Origin: Beverwykella pulmonaria
Lineage: Eukaryota; Ascomycota; Dothideomycetes; Pleosporales; Melanommataceae
Assembly (NCBI GenBank): GCA_001599595.1
Contig: BCHH01000009.1
Location: forward strand, 732,099 to 796,098
Direction of reading: 5' to 3'
DNA length: 64,000 nt
Made by a program: the position numbers and the translations under genes. The stretch's first letter is position 1; the number at the start of each line of letters is the position of its first letter. The notes below the pieces were generated by a model. It did not search any database and had not been told where the DNA came from. It was given only the letters and a program-made list of their open reading frames with translations. This document shows, piece by piece, positions 35,230-46,478 of the stretch.

Positions 35230-35732
35230 TGCTTCGCACGGAGCTGGACGGGCAAGCGAGAGGAATAGTTTTCGGTCGTGTTCAAACACGGCAGCCAACG
35301 TAAGAGGCGGGCAAGGCAAATCGCTTGCTTGGAGAAGATATTAGTCCTAGCTACTGAAGTTAGCGAGCATACAGGAAGATAGGCCGCCCAGCTATACCGA
35401 AAAATTGCATCTGAAAGTGAGACAGCGTAAGAGTGCTGTGAGCCGATTCTGATGTGCCTTGCCATATCCTTAGTTTTCGTGAGGAGGGGGTTAGAACAAG
35501 CCGAACTCGAGGTTCGGCCGATTACACAGCCTACAGTGCGGCGCGGCATGGCTGACATGCAGTGGTCAGACTTCAAACGAAAGGGCGAGTTTCAAGCGAC
35601 TAACATAAAGCACAAGCGAGCCGTCCTTAACATGTTCCCACCGGGATGACCAATGAACGGGCCGCTCGGGCCGCTCGGGCCGGGCCAGTGCTAGCCAGCG
35701 CTTGCAGCCTTCCCTCGCTCAACGTCCAACCT
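35230..35732. other. Upstream region of the HNWD gene
   Basis: About 500 bases with no supported gene. A short GC-rich tandem stretch (units of GGGCCGCTC) occurs at about 35658-35688. Confidence 0.5.
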
Positions 35733-36331
35733 TCAGCCCGTTAATGCTCCCAGCAGGTGACTGGCTACAGTGCGTGCCATGAGGCTGGCAGCGTTGTCGT
35801 CCGTGCTGTCAGCGCTCCCTGCACAAAATTTGTCCCCAAAACAACCCCTCTGCTTTCCTATCTCCATCATATCGGCTCTGAATGCCTCGCCGACTGCGCT
35901 GCGAAGAATATACGGTAAGGTAGTATGCACGCTCCTAGCCGAGCTAGCCGCGATACAGGAAATGCTCGAGGAAGAGCACAACGGCCTTGAGCGTGACCTC
36001 GGCGACAAACATGAGAGCCTGTACACCCCGCGGTCTATAGGAGGACCCCACCACAGGTCTGATGCAGTTGGATGTCCACCTCTGCTCCTGGGACACCTCC
36101 GCCGATGCCCACCATCAGTACGAACCGGAGCCCCTTGAACGTCGCCCTCATCTGCGCCGCCACAACCGCCGCTGAGTTGTTGCCGATCCGGCTAGCTAAC
36201 AGGCATACAATCTCCACGTAGCGCTGACTCGCACGAGAATAAGACGTAGCAGCCGTTTGCGGCGAGAATGACAGTGGCGTGCGCGAAGGACGTACTGTCG
36301 GTGATACCGCCGGCTGACGTTGCGAAGTCAC
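35733..36331 (-). pseudogene. Fragment of nucleoside-phosphorylase domain of a fungal NLR-type protein
   Basis: On the minus strand, between about 36240 and 36060, the translation contains RIGNNSAAVVAAQMRATFKG followed by LRFVLMVGIGGGVPGAE, a strong match to the PNP/UDP phosphorylase domain that serves as an N-terminal sensor or effector domain in many fungal NACHT and NB-ARC proteins. Upstream, the segment EIVCLLASRIG fits the preceding strand with drift. The frame ends at a stop shortly after VDIQLHQ. A second minus-strand frame (35733-36026) ending MARTVASHLLGALTG follows and may be a shifted remnant of the same gene, but its homology is not clear. No ATPase motif is seen. It is best read as a decayed NLR relic next to the intact HNWD gene. 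Confidence 0.6.
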
Positions 36332-37150
36332 TTAGAGTAGATGAGACCGTCAATGCATCCGATGGTTTGTACAGCCAGCGTAGTTCATAGAAGTTGCTTC
36401 AATGCTGGCAAGTATTTCAACATTAGGCAGCCTCCGATCTCCTATCACTGCGACTATCTACGAATTTGGCAAACTTAATCTTTTTATCTCTTGAAGTGGA
36501 AAAACACTCACTATTTGGCTAGACAAGGTTTCAGAATAGACTAGCAAAACGACCATACTCAGCGATATTCTTTGGAGGGCGCGAATAGCAGTTGTGGCTA
36601 GGGTATTCATGAAGTTTGATGTCGTCATTTGCGACATGAACGTGCACATTTGGATCTGTTCGTGGACGGAATGGAGCATGGAGAATATTTTTTTCACTGC
36701 CGGAAGCCCGAAAGAGAAATAGGGTATAGATTTCCTAGGTCTGCGAATGCGTCCGCAATCTCTATCGAAGAGAACACAATCAACTTCTTTACATGCAGGA
36801 GAGATGGTGAGACCTTTACAACATTATGGAAGAAAAACGAAGTCAATTGGTCAGAAGATAAAGCATGGGGTGGTATTTTGGTTGAAAGTCTTTCTTCCAA
36901 CTAACGCGCGTGTTACAATCGCTAAATGCTCCCCAAACAGCATCTGTTCGGCTGCGACAAGAATGGTATTATCATAACTACAAGACAGAATAGTCGCAGA
37001 AATTGGTCTCCTTGGAAACTCCTCAACCACCGATTTCAACCTTATCGCCGTTTCTCGCGGCAATAAAGATTTTAATATTTTTGCTTGCCAAGACAGAAAA
37101 TCGCTCTGGCATCGTTAGACGGAGAGCGAAGAATGGCGGAGTTGGGAGCT
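36332..37150. other. AT-rich DNA with short hydrophobic frames
   Basis: About 820 bases. Minus-strand frames at 36458-36697, 36694-36900 and 36851-37063 overlap end to end in different phases and might be one decayed gene, read out from the repeat copy at 37151. A minus-strand ATG frame of 29 codons starts near 37110, just downstream of that repeat's TATA-like end. No family is recognised. Confidence 0.35.
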
Positions 37151-37346
37151 GTTGGAATATATATAGAACATGGTGATCACGTGGTGATGTTGTGATCACG
37201 TGTTTATCACATGAGACACTAGCGGTGCTTGGCGGCAAAGGGATGATACAACCTCCTGAGCCTCACCTCAGATAGAGACAGACACAACGATTTATTACCC
37301 CCTTTGAGAACCCCCATTGCTATTGCAATAGCCCTGTGAGACCAAC
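37151..37346 (-). repeat. Promoter-like dispersed repeat, copy 1
   Basis: On the minus strand this copy runs from GTTGGTCTCACAGGGC through a perfect 14-base palindrome GCTATTGCAATAGC (37319-37332), a variable middle, then two CACGTGATCA-type sites and one CACATG, and ends in TTCTATATATATTCC. It shares this order with copy 2 (same orientation) and copy 3 (opposite orientation). The arrangement, binding-site cluster then TATA box, resembles a promoter. Confidence 0.75.
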
Positions 37347-37744
37347 AGGAGCTGATTGAGATTAAAATTAGCTCCCAGCAAAATGTTGCGGTCTCTTCAT
37401 GTTGGGACTGGTGGGTATGTTGGTGCCGCCCGGTGAACGATGAGTTCTCCGAAATGGTCGGATTGGGACAACAAAGTGGCAACAAACAATTCAATGGCAC
37501 TTTTATGGAAATCAAGTCATTTTGTCTCCCATCTCAAGTAATTCATTTATGCCTACTTAATTTCTCCTCCTGCGTGGCAGACAACCCTGTGTGCCGAAAG
37601 AAGTTGGAGGTAATTTAACTTACAAGCAACCCAGTACCTGTCCCATTTTATTTCCCTTAAACCCTACTAGTATTAAATACAATTGGCGATTTTATCTATA
37701 TCGCATCTCTAGCCTGAAAAGTTATAAATTTCGTCGTTTCACTG
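37347..37744. other. Spacer between repeat copies 1 and 2
   Basis: About 400 bases, no coding sequence recognised. Confidence 0.5.
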
Positions 37745-37920
37745 TGTTAGGAGTATATCGAACGTGGTAATCACGTGGTTATCACGTGAGGCATTAGTCA
37801 TGGTTGGCGGCAGAGGGATGGGACGATTCCCTCAACCGCACCTCATAGAGACATACATGAATCAACGCCTCGTTTTAGAACACCCCCATTGCAATTGCAA
37901 TAGCCTTGTGATGCCAACAC
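37745..37920 (-). repeat. Promoter-like dispersed repeat, copy 2
   Basis: This copy is in the same orientation as copy 1. It keeps the order GTTGGCATCACAAGGC, an altered palindrome core (ATTGCAATTGCAATAGCC on the plus strand), the middle GAGGTGCGGTTGAGGGA, two CACGTG sites and an end TTCGATATACTCC. It is more diverged than copies 1 and 3 are from each other at the palindrome end, so it may be the older insertion. Confidence 0.7.
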
Positions 37921-38329
37921 ACTGTTAGTTTTACGCTTAACGTGTTTAAATCCTGCGACACTATTTCTACTGCAACAAAGTCATCGCGTCCCGTCGCTAG
38001 CTAAAAATGAAGATAATTGATTTTCAAAGAGTGAGATAATCTCTTCAAAATTTCCAAATTGTAATTGATTTTACATGTGGTGTAAAATGCACAGTCGTCA
38101 CTGAGGTCAGTACATTCGGTAAGTGCTGTTTAGACTGCAGATCTTGGCAAGAGCTTTGCTATATCAGCCCTACTTCCTCAAAAGCGCACCAACCTTCGCT
38201 GTGATATCCATGTATAAAAGCTCGGTCCAACTCCCTGAAGTACAAGAACATTCGGCCCCACATCCCCAGACGGCTCTAGGTTAAAGTACATGGCATCACC
38301 GTCCTGCAGCGGCGCGGTTACTCATCTCT

Positions 38330-39000
38330 CCGTCTTGGGCCACGCGATAAGTCCCCGATACTCTGCCGTTTCCCACTCTCGCTTTAGATATCTGTACACT
38401 GAGATGCCCTGTCCAAGCTCCGCTACAGTGCCATTTGTCGGCCTGTGTATCACATGATGAGTCACCTCTCTGTTTGCTCATGTGACTCACTTCTATATTT
38501 GCTTTCACTATCTTGGCAGGCTCCAGCGTGCTTGGTAAGACTATAGATATTTCTTCGGTAGCTCCTCTGTAGAATCAACATAATTAACATCAATATACAA
38601 TCTACTTCGTCACATCACGACACCATTGTATTTTTGTGGCAGTTGTATAACGTCTGTGGCGCCAAGCGGATGTGGAGGCGTAGCTGGGGTGAGAATCAGC
38701 GCACCACGTTCCGAGCGCATATCAAACAGAAAAGGCGGCTCGTGACCTGGGCGTTTGTGATGAGTATCCTGTCTTTCGTGGTGAGACTCTTGAACCTAAG
38801 GGACTGTATGGTTTAAGTTATCGTCCAAATACCATGTCGTAACCTTCTCTCCATTGGCCTCTACTCGTACAATACTGCTAGGGAATGTGCCAAAAATGTA
38901 CACGTTGTTATCCGGGGCATGTTCAACATCTTGGAAAGTTCCATATTGGCCCTAGGTGATAGCAGTGAGGTTGTGGCTATAGAGGATGTGACGTGTGAAG
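38330..39000 (-). pseudogene. Decayed SMP-30/TRI14-like beta-propeller gene
   Basis: Minus-strand segments match this family of secreted or cytosolic beta-propeller-like proteins in order but in broken frames. Near 38950-38820 the translation is TFQDVEHAPDNNVYIFGTFP, then VRVEANGEKVTTWYLDDN; it is cut by an in-frame TAG upstream and another after HTVP. Near 38690-38610 comes PPHPLGATDVIQLPQKYNG. Near 38400-38340 comes SVYRYLKREWETAEYRG in another phase. About 200 bases between the last two contain GTGAGTCACATGAGC facing GTGACTCATCATGTGAT, and may be an insertion. The family includes TRI14 of Fusarium trichothecene clusters, but most members are of unknown function; no biosynthetic cluster is present here. 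Several stops and frameshifts make a functional gene unlikely. Confidence 0.6.
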
Positions 39001-40071
39001 GGATCCTGCCGGAGACCTCCGGGACAGTGACGGCATGCTTGATTAACGCACAATGATTATATATTTTCCCTAGCCCTCATTGATATATAACGGAACGACT
39101 GATAGAAAGCGTAGTTGATATTCGTCCATGACGAAAGTGAGTGAAGTAGTATATAGTGTAGCTGAGAATGAACAAATCGAAAGTGTGATCGAGATGGAAA
39201 GTCATGAGGCGAGAATTTGGTGAGGGAGCGAGGTTTTCGATGAGTTTCTGCTTTTATGTCTGTAAAGTTGAGTAGCCTTTCACTCACTCGGTACACTGGA
39301 GATGCCTCCCCGGCAACAACCGATCATTCGTTAAGATGAGCATTAAGTAACTCTATACAATGCTTTGGTACTCTAGACTTGACGTATCTCATCCAGCCAT
39401 GCTGTCAGAGGGCGAGTGTGGCGGCTAGTACTTGAGTAGAGCTGAGTTTATCAGGTGTTTCTTGAAAGCTCTAGCCCCATTCGTTCCTGTGTGTCAACTA
39501 ACCTTGTGGGAGTGTCACAAAATATGTTAACAGCTGGCGAATGTGTTTCTTTTGTGGTTGGGGTCATTAAAGATGACTTACTGTTTGGAACCAACCTTGA
39601 TGTAGCGTTGGGTCTCGTGGGCGTTTGGGATGAAGGCCGGAGGTTGCTGGCGCTTATTTCTAGACAATGCTGTTAGAAAGCTCCAAACTTAGGGGAGCTT
39701 AGTGCAGTATAGAGCAGTGAACACGGGAAAATTGACTTGGTTGTTGAAGAATAAGCTGTATAGGGCAATGATTTTGTGTCCTGCCGTCTCAGTAGGAGCT
39801 GTTGAGGAGTTGAAATACCTTTTCTTATGGGTTTTTGCGACTATATACAATTTAAGGGCTGTAGATGCAATATCTTACCGCCAGGCACGAGTTAGAATGA
39901 AGGTCGAGTGAAAAATATCAAGCACAACTAAAATTGTGACAACGAGGCTTTGTTATAACACGATAGCTGTTCTATTTATCGACACTCTAGGTTCGATGTT
40001 GGCTAATTACTATCGTGTGATACACCACTTGGCTCTCTCTGTGAAACCAGAGAACTGACCACGATATCTTA
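39001..40071. other. Intergenic, no firm gene
   Basis: About 1.07 kb. Short frames such as 39455-39676 show no domain or splice partner. Nothing else is recognised. Confidence 0.45.
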
Positions 40072-40647
40072 TCACTTCTTGGGCCTGGGGCAACCCTGAC
40101 TCCAGTTCAACCGAGCGAGCAAATTTTCTCTCCACTCCTTTGCTCCCTCCTTATCGAATCTCTCCAACTGAGAAAAGACCTTCTCAAAGAAGTCATTCTG
40201 CGAATATGCAATTTCATTGAGCGTTGGCTGAGGATCAAAGTGCTTCTTCGGCACCACAATCTCATCCGTGTCCTCTTGCACTCCCGACTCTTCCAAGTCC
40301 TTTTTGAAAGCAGCCAAAACGTCCGCAGCAGCCTGGCTGGCGTCGTTCCATTGTGAGTTGAGTTGCTCCAGACGGGCTTCAGTGAGGAGGACGCATTGTC
40401 TGTGGGCATCCGCGATTGTGACCATGTGTTGGTAGCGCGGGTGGTCCACTGCGCACGTCTCGGCGAGGGATGCTTGTTGCTGTTGCGCTTTGGCTAAACA
40501 CTTCTGCGAATCGGACAGGAAGTTATTGGCCCAGACAATTTTGAAGTGTAGGCTTTTGAATATGGATTTCTGTCTTGGGTCGGTGTTGATCCATCGATGG
40601 AGTTCGGCAGTGGAGGCTGCGGTTGGAGGTAGTTTGTTTGTAGACAT
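40072..40647 (-). CDS. Hypothetical helical protein, 191 residues
   Basis: A single-exon frame with a start context ahead of MSTNKLPPTAAS. The protein is hydrophilic and predicted to be mostly helical: a stretch from about 55 to 120 (AKAQQQQASLAETCAVDH and on) reads as coiled coil, and the C-terminus is charged, ending CPRPKK. There is no signal peptide or membrane segment. A pyrimidine-rich tract (CTCTCTCT on the minus strand, 40683-40696) lies 40-50 bases upstream, a feature common in fungal core promoters, and supports the start. I do not recognise the family. Confidence 0.55.
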   Translation of the reverse strand: MSTNKLPPTAASTAELHRWINTDPRQKSIFKSLHFKIVWANNFLSDSQKCLAKAQQQQASLAETCAVDHPRYQHMVTIADAHRQCVLLTEARLEQLNSQWNDASQAAADVLAAFKKDLEESGVQEDTDEIVVPKKHFDPQPTLNEIAYSQNDFFEKVFSQLERFDKEGAKEWRENLLARLNWSQGCPRPKK

Positions 40648-41797
40648 GACTGAATTTGAGTAAGCAAAGACACTGAAAGCAAGAGAGAGAGAGAGAATAT
40701 AGCATCACGCACAGAAGACTCCACGAGAAGAAGAGTGTCTACTAAGATAGGTGGTAGTTGAATAGTTAGTCTCTTGTGCTTGTGTGTCAGCGGATTTAAA
40801 TTCCAGAGACAATGTCTGGAATCACTTTAGTGGCACATTTGCTAGTCTCACCCGGAGGCCGCCAAAAGACCGCTAGCAGCGGTGAAATTGGCGTAATATA
40901 CGAGTGAAGCTTGGACAGGCTGCAAGAGTGGATTTCGGAAAATGATAGTGAAAGTGTAAAAATCGATTGGGGAGGTGGTCGTGATAAATTCCGCATAGTT
41001 TCTTAACATCAAGATCCAGCAGCTAGTTGAGCAGTAAGAGTTAATCCCAATAAGCAAACGATATTAAATGGGTCGGGTCTATAGTATACACTTTCAACCA
41101 CGAGCCCAGAAGGAGGTCTATGTCGGGCAACAGACATCAATCGTAAGCCACGTACTTCCCCACAGAATGCTGCTCACTGACTTAGTCTCCCTGTATTACA
41201 TATAAAGGAGAATTCTATGCGGATGCGTGTGCATATATGAGAATTGCATTGATTGGTGTTGAAGCTTTACTGCAAAACGGGTGCTGTACAGGACGCCGTG
41301 AATGCTTAACAGGCCACAGGGAAATTGTATGCCATCGCAGAGTGTAGGGTAGATCGAGTTCATACAAGGAAGGTGTGGAAGGACGTCGATACATCGTCGC
41401 ACTGCATGCCGTGTTTAGGCTTTAAACTGTCTGCTTCAGTCCGCCCGTGGCCGCACGCCAGCCCCGCGTTTGCCCTTCCAACCTTATTTAACCCACAACC
41501 AATTTCCAACCACCGTATATAGACCCCCAAACCTTCCAACAATCTACTATGGTGCGAGAAGAAATCTCTTAGAGACACGATGGGCGAGGAATTGACGCAG
41601 GATAAGGCAGGAAGACATAGTAATTGCGCATTGCCCACCAAGTCGTGTTGATGTTGATACCTCTGCTTTGTCGCTATGTACTGTCTACAGCATCTCATTA
41701 ACTGCAAAGAAACACCCTTTCACCCCTAGCCTATCTCAACCCTAAATACTACCCCATTTCAGAGAGTCCTGGTATCCAACTGAACGTTTGCCCCCTT
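40648..41797. other. Intergenic, no gene seen
   Basis: About 1.15 kb upstream of the helical protein gene, containing its CT-rich promoter. Other short frames are not supported. Confidence 0.5.
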
Positions 41798-43052
41798 TCA
41801 CGCCTCCACCTGGTTATCCGCGAACCGCACATCCACCCAAAATGCATCCTTGAGCGCCCTCTTTATCCACTGCACCTTATGTCCGCCGTACTCCTCAAGC
41901 AGTTTAGACAATGCAATCGCGATCTCCTTTCCCTCCCACCTCGTTGAGCCCGCAAAGTTCAACATAGCTTGCGACGGCGAATCCTGGTGCAGACCTGCGA
42001 TCCCCAGTCTAGCCACCCCCAGCGTGTCTAGATGAGGAAGACAGTGCAGATTCTGTCAAACAGGTAACCAAGGGAAGTTATTGATGTTGCCGCTTGATCT
42101 CGATCGCCACCCTTGACAGTAGTTAACCGACAGAATTTCAGGACTTATGGCTTGTAAGAGCTGCAGGCGGGCCGGATGTGTGATGTTGAGGGCCGCGGAA
42201 ACCCGACGGAGCGGACTGCCCACCCTACCGACGTTTTATTTCTTGGGCTGCTGGGCAACCTTGAGCGACAAGTAAGGACATGCAGCAAGTTGCCAATCTC
42301 AGCCGTTGACACCCCAGACGTCGATCAGAGGTTGGCTTGGGCAATGGCATTGAAGACAATGGAGAAGACGAGATGCCGGACATCCAAGTCGCTGTTGATG
42401 TCTCATCCATGAAGGTCGTAGCCGATAGTCTGCAAAAGCATTGAAGGCACCCAGCGCTTATTTGGTCTCGTTCCAGTGTTATGGCTTCTTCAGCTCACTG
42501 ATCGCAGTAGTCCGCGACCGCGACGGATTTTAGATTCTTCAGGTGCTTAAAAAAATAAACTAGAAAGTGAACAGCATTCTGTTCGATGAAATTTCTTCTA
42601 CATATTGGCGGTTGAAGTTTTCGGCTTCAGTTGTAGCTAAATATATCACTGACCGACCACTCACTCATAAGAATGGGTTGGCCATTGAGGGATTACTCCC
42701 AGCGCGGCTGCAGAGAGAATCGGTAGATATGGTGCCATGTTCAATGTAATGCGCACAGAAGTGGTCATTGGAAAGACCATAAAACTTGACGCAGCTGACT
42801 GGAGTCAACAATGACATCGATCGACGTGAAGAAACGCTTCGCAAGGTCGTATTTACATTTCTCGGCTATACTCTGGGTTGTGAGACGTAGTGCGAGGAAC
42901 TTTTTGCCGGACTGGTAGGAGCCAATTTGGGCTATAATTTCGCTGGGAAGATAGGACAAATTGGCGGGCCTACCATGATACCGAGGAAATGCAGGACGTC
43001 GGGTCGATCGTTTCGGCTCGTGATGGCTTGGTAAAGGCAGGCCGCAGCCCAC
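41798..43052 (-). pseudogene. Decayed or multi-exon F-box-like gene
   Basis: Two ends of an F-box-type gene are visible. At about 42970-42765 the translation has LSYLPSEIIAQIGSYQ, then KFLALRLTTQSIAEKC and KYDLAKRFFTSIDVIV, a typical fungal F-box start. At 42055-41798, after a TTTGACAG acceptor, comes LPHLDTLGVARLGIAG and a WIKRALKDAFWVDVRF end. Between them only short pieces, such as VRHLVFSIVFNAIAQANL near 42390-42330, look coding, and stops occur in all frames. I could not assemble introns that recover a single frame, so a pseudogene is more likely than an intact gene with five or more exons. Confidence 0.4.
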
Positions 43053-44810
43053 TTAGGCTCAGGGCCGTTAAAGTGAAAGGCTGAGGCAGTAACTTCGTAA
43101 TGGAGCGTGGTTGTCGGAACGCAGCAAGTCGCAATATTATTGCAGATATGGACGAGGGGGACGAAATGCAAAGAATGGGTTTTCGTGAATTCGAGAAGAA
43201 AAGAGTGGGGTGCAGGCCGAGAGAGCGAAGCGCGTAAATCCAATGAGGTTTGAAAAGTGAATCAAGCGGTGAGAGCTCGTCCACTGCGTCTACAGAGAGG
43301 TCGGGGGGACTCAGAAGCAGACATGTTTGCAGTTTACCTCAAGTCTCAAGCGGCCTTCTTTTTTGTCATACACAATGGCATAAATCTGTGAACTTGAGCC
43401 ACCGATAACTTTTGGTCGGTAGCTAAAACTGTGATCTTGAACGAGACGTTCATGGGACGATTGAGAGGAGAGGGCCAGCTTGTACCGAATGACTCACCGT
43501 AAGGCACCACATAGCGTGAGGAGCTGAGAGTCTGCCAGAGATGCTCTCCCTATCGTGTGTCTTGTAATTTGATGTGCCATCAGTGAAATAAGACTACTCG
43601 TTGCTCGGGAAGTTGCAAGGGAAGCCCGCACGCTAGCAGCAGTGCTCATCGACTATGGATGGCAACGAAAGGGAAGCCGGCGGGTGCAGCTCATACTAAA
43701 GAGAGACAAGGACTCAAGACGCTGACCACAATCGAGAAGGGTGAAGGGGTGAGATCTGAGTGATGTCTGAAAAAGCTACGGATGGCGCAAGCTAATATTT
43801 GGAGCCTTGGCGAGGGTCCAGCCGAAGTGCCACTTTTGCTGTGCTTCGAATCGACATTGGAGCCCTTGTTGCTTCCTTGCCCCACTCTCCGCGCCTCATT
43901 CTCACTTCTCGACATGCCGGACGATGTCCTAGACTTCGGCGATATCTCCCATGTCGAAACCGGGCTGATCGCGTTTTTAAAGGCACGTCAACGCGTGCAT
44001 CTCGGACATCCACCACCTCTGACAAACGGCCCGAATGCCTTACAATATCGCCGTTAGATCGCACACCGATAAGACATGCTCCCAATTTATCAGAACGACT
44101 CGCGCAAGCGCTCTTTTTGCAACGCCTTTATCATCCGAACATTCAACGATATCGACGCACAAGGATGAGCATGCGGAAGGGCTACCCAATCGGTGGCGGA
44201 AGCGCGCCACAAGCTAACTCGCTCCAACCAGCCTTCATTACAGCACGAAGACGCCGACAACGACTGAAGACTCCATGCATCTTGCTTCTGGATGTTGCAC
44301 GACAGTCTGTTCAATTTGATCCTTTCACCCGCTCTCATGGCCCTGGACCGCGGGCTTGTAGAACAACCTGGACCCGAACAACGTACCCGGTCAAACACCC
44401 ATGTCCTAGCTCTCAAATCAGCCTGCTACTTTACTATAGTCGATTCAATTTTTTTGAGCACCCCTAGCTGGGACAAGAAAAAAGGCCACGCAATGCGCTC
44501 AACTCAACTCTCGAATTTCTCTTAGGCTTGCAGAGGTAGACTAATCGTCGACGCCACAGTATGGATATCTTCCCCTCAATCTAGTGAAGAGATCTGCACC
44601 AGGATGAGATGCATGTGGACACGACAACGGATGTGAACCCTTAGCAGGATGTGGGCCCCGCACCGACAGTGCAACTAGGCCCTGCCCGCCTGATAACAGC
44701 CTCAGGATTGCTTAAGATAACCGGCTGCCCTGCCAAAAGTTTCTGGAGTGCCCTGGACCATTGCTTACCTTTTCAAGCCCGTCACCTTCGACCATCGAAT
44801 TGTAGCAACC
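43053..44810. other. Intergenic, no supported gene
   Basis: About 1.75 kb. The longest plus-strand frame (43799-44467) is rich in Arg, Ser and Thr without any domain and overlaps competing frames, as expected of chance in GC-richer DNA. The right end should hold the sugar porter promoter. Confidence 0.5.
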
Positions 44811-46478
44811 ATGGCGACCGACCTGAAACATCGAGACATGGAGGACCGAGTCGAAGTTCAGAAATCCTCGATAGATAAAGATGACGCCGAAGTGGTTCGC
44901 GAGGCGATCGAGATTGAGCACACGCTCACCTTTTTCCAAGCTGTGAAGCTGTATCCCAAGGCGATTGGTTGGTCCATGTACTTTAGCTTGGGAGTCATCA
45001 TGCTGTGTAAGAACAATCACTTCATGTCGTAATTGTTGCATCGCTAATCCTCGGCGCAGCATTCGACCCGCAGCTTCTCGGAAATCTTTATGCAATGCCT
45101 GCCTTCCAGAAAGACTTTGGATATCAGTTCGAGGGCGGGTACCTCATTTCCGCAGCCTGGCAGACCGGTTTAGGCATGGGCAATCCTATTGGTCAAGTCT
45201 TGGGTGCGTTAGCAGCGGGTTACCCTATGGAGTGGTATGGCAGGAAGAGAACATTCAACGTCTGCGTCGTTCTTGTTGCCGGTCTGGTATTCATCCAATT
45301 CTTCGCCCGGTCGCTCAAAGTCCTTCTGGTCGGCGAGCTCCTAGCTGGGCTGGTTTTGGGAGCCTTCGTGGTCATTGCACCCGCCTACGCCTCGGAAGTC
45401 ACGCCTTTGTCCATGCGAAGCGTTGCTACATCATACGTCAACCTGTGTTTCGTTACAGGCCAGCTACTCGGAAACGGGGTCACAGCAGCCACTAAGGACC
45501 TCGAATCTCACTGGGCCTACTCCATTCCATTCTCAATCCAATGGTTCTGGATCGTGCTTATCATCCCCGGCATGTGGTTCGCCCCGGAGAGCCCGTGGTG
45601 GCTAGCCCGACAAGGTCGACTGGAAGATGCTGAGCACGCGCTTCGCCGCTTATCTAGCAAGAAAGTCAATGTCAGGGCAATACTCGCACAGATCATCGAA
45701 ACCGACAAACTAGAGACTCAGATGGAAGCCGGAAGCACGTATCTCGATGTTTTCCGCAAGGTCAACTGGCGTCGAACTGAGGTAGCCATTGGCGTCTACG
45801 CTACCCAAGTCCTGTGTGGCATCTATCTCATCAACTACGGAACCTACTTCTTCAGCCTGGCTGGGTTGAATACAACGCAGGCGTATAACATGGGCATCGG
45901 ATTCATGGCAGTTGGCTGGATCAGCACAGTCTTCTCATGGTATCTGATGCAGAGGTTTGGCAGGAGGCCATTGTATAACATCGGCCTTGCGCTTCTGACG
46001 ATCATCATGTTCCTGGTTGGCATCTTGGACGTGGTGCCCACAAAGGGCGCGCTCTGGACGCAGTCTGCGTTGCTGTTGGTGTGGAATTTTACATTCGATT
46101 GGAGGTAAGCTTTCTAGTTCCGACCTACTCCCTCGTGTGTTCTAATCCAAGCCCCCTAGCGTCGGACCCGTCGCCTACGCCATATTCTGCGAAGTCAGCG
46201 CCACGCGCGTGCGCTCCAAAACCATCGCCGTTGCAACCGCCGTGCAAGCCATGGTCGGAATCGTCATGACCGTTGCGATCCCTTACCTCATCAACCCTGA
46301 CCAAGCAAACTTGCGCGGAAAGCTCGGGTTCTTCTTTGGCGGTCTGAGTGTGCCGTGCTTGGTGTGGTGCTATTTTAGAGTGCCTGAGATGAAAGGACGC
46401 ACTTACGAGGAGTTGGATATCATGTTTGAGAGGAATGTGCGGACGAGGGAATTTGGCAAGTATGTCATTGATGATTAG
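44811..46478 (+). CDS. MFS sugar porter, maltose/alpha-glucoside permease type
   Basis: Three exons, 44811-45006, 45060-46104 and 46160-46478, with introns of 53 and 55 bases (GTAAGA...GCAG, GTAAGC...CTAG); 519 residues. The N-terminal 50 residues are cytosolic, followed by 12 predicted membrane helices. Family marks are SFDPQLLGNLYAMPAFQKDF after helix 1, DxxGRK-like YGRKRT in loop 2-3, PESPWWLARQGRLEDAEHAL before the central loop, and a second RFGRRP in loop 8-9. PESPWWL with this loop is characteristic of fungal MAL-type permeases, which bring in maltose and other alpha-glucosides with protons. The final stretch (EMKGRTYEELDIMFERNV) is the usual PETKGRT-like C-terminal motif. There is no linked glucosidase or MAL activator in the window, so the sugar is inferred only from the family. 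Confidence 0.9.

Noticed and set aside
43799..44467. A 222-codon plus-strand frame.
   Set aside because: Its composition is Arg/Ser/Thr-rich and unlike a protein, overlapping frames are equally open, and no domain or splice signal supports it.
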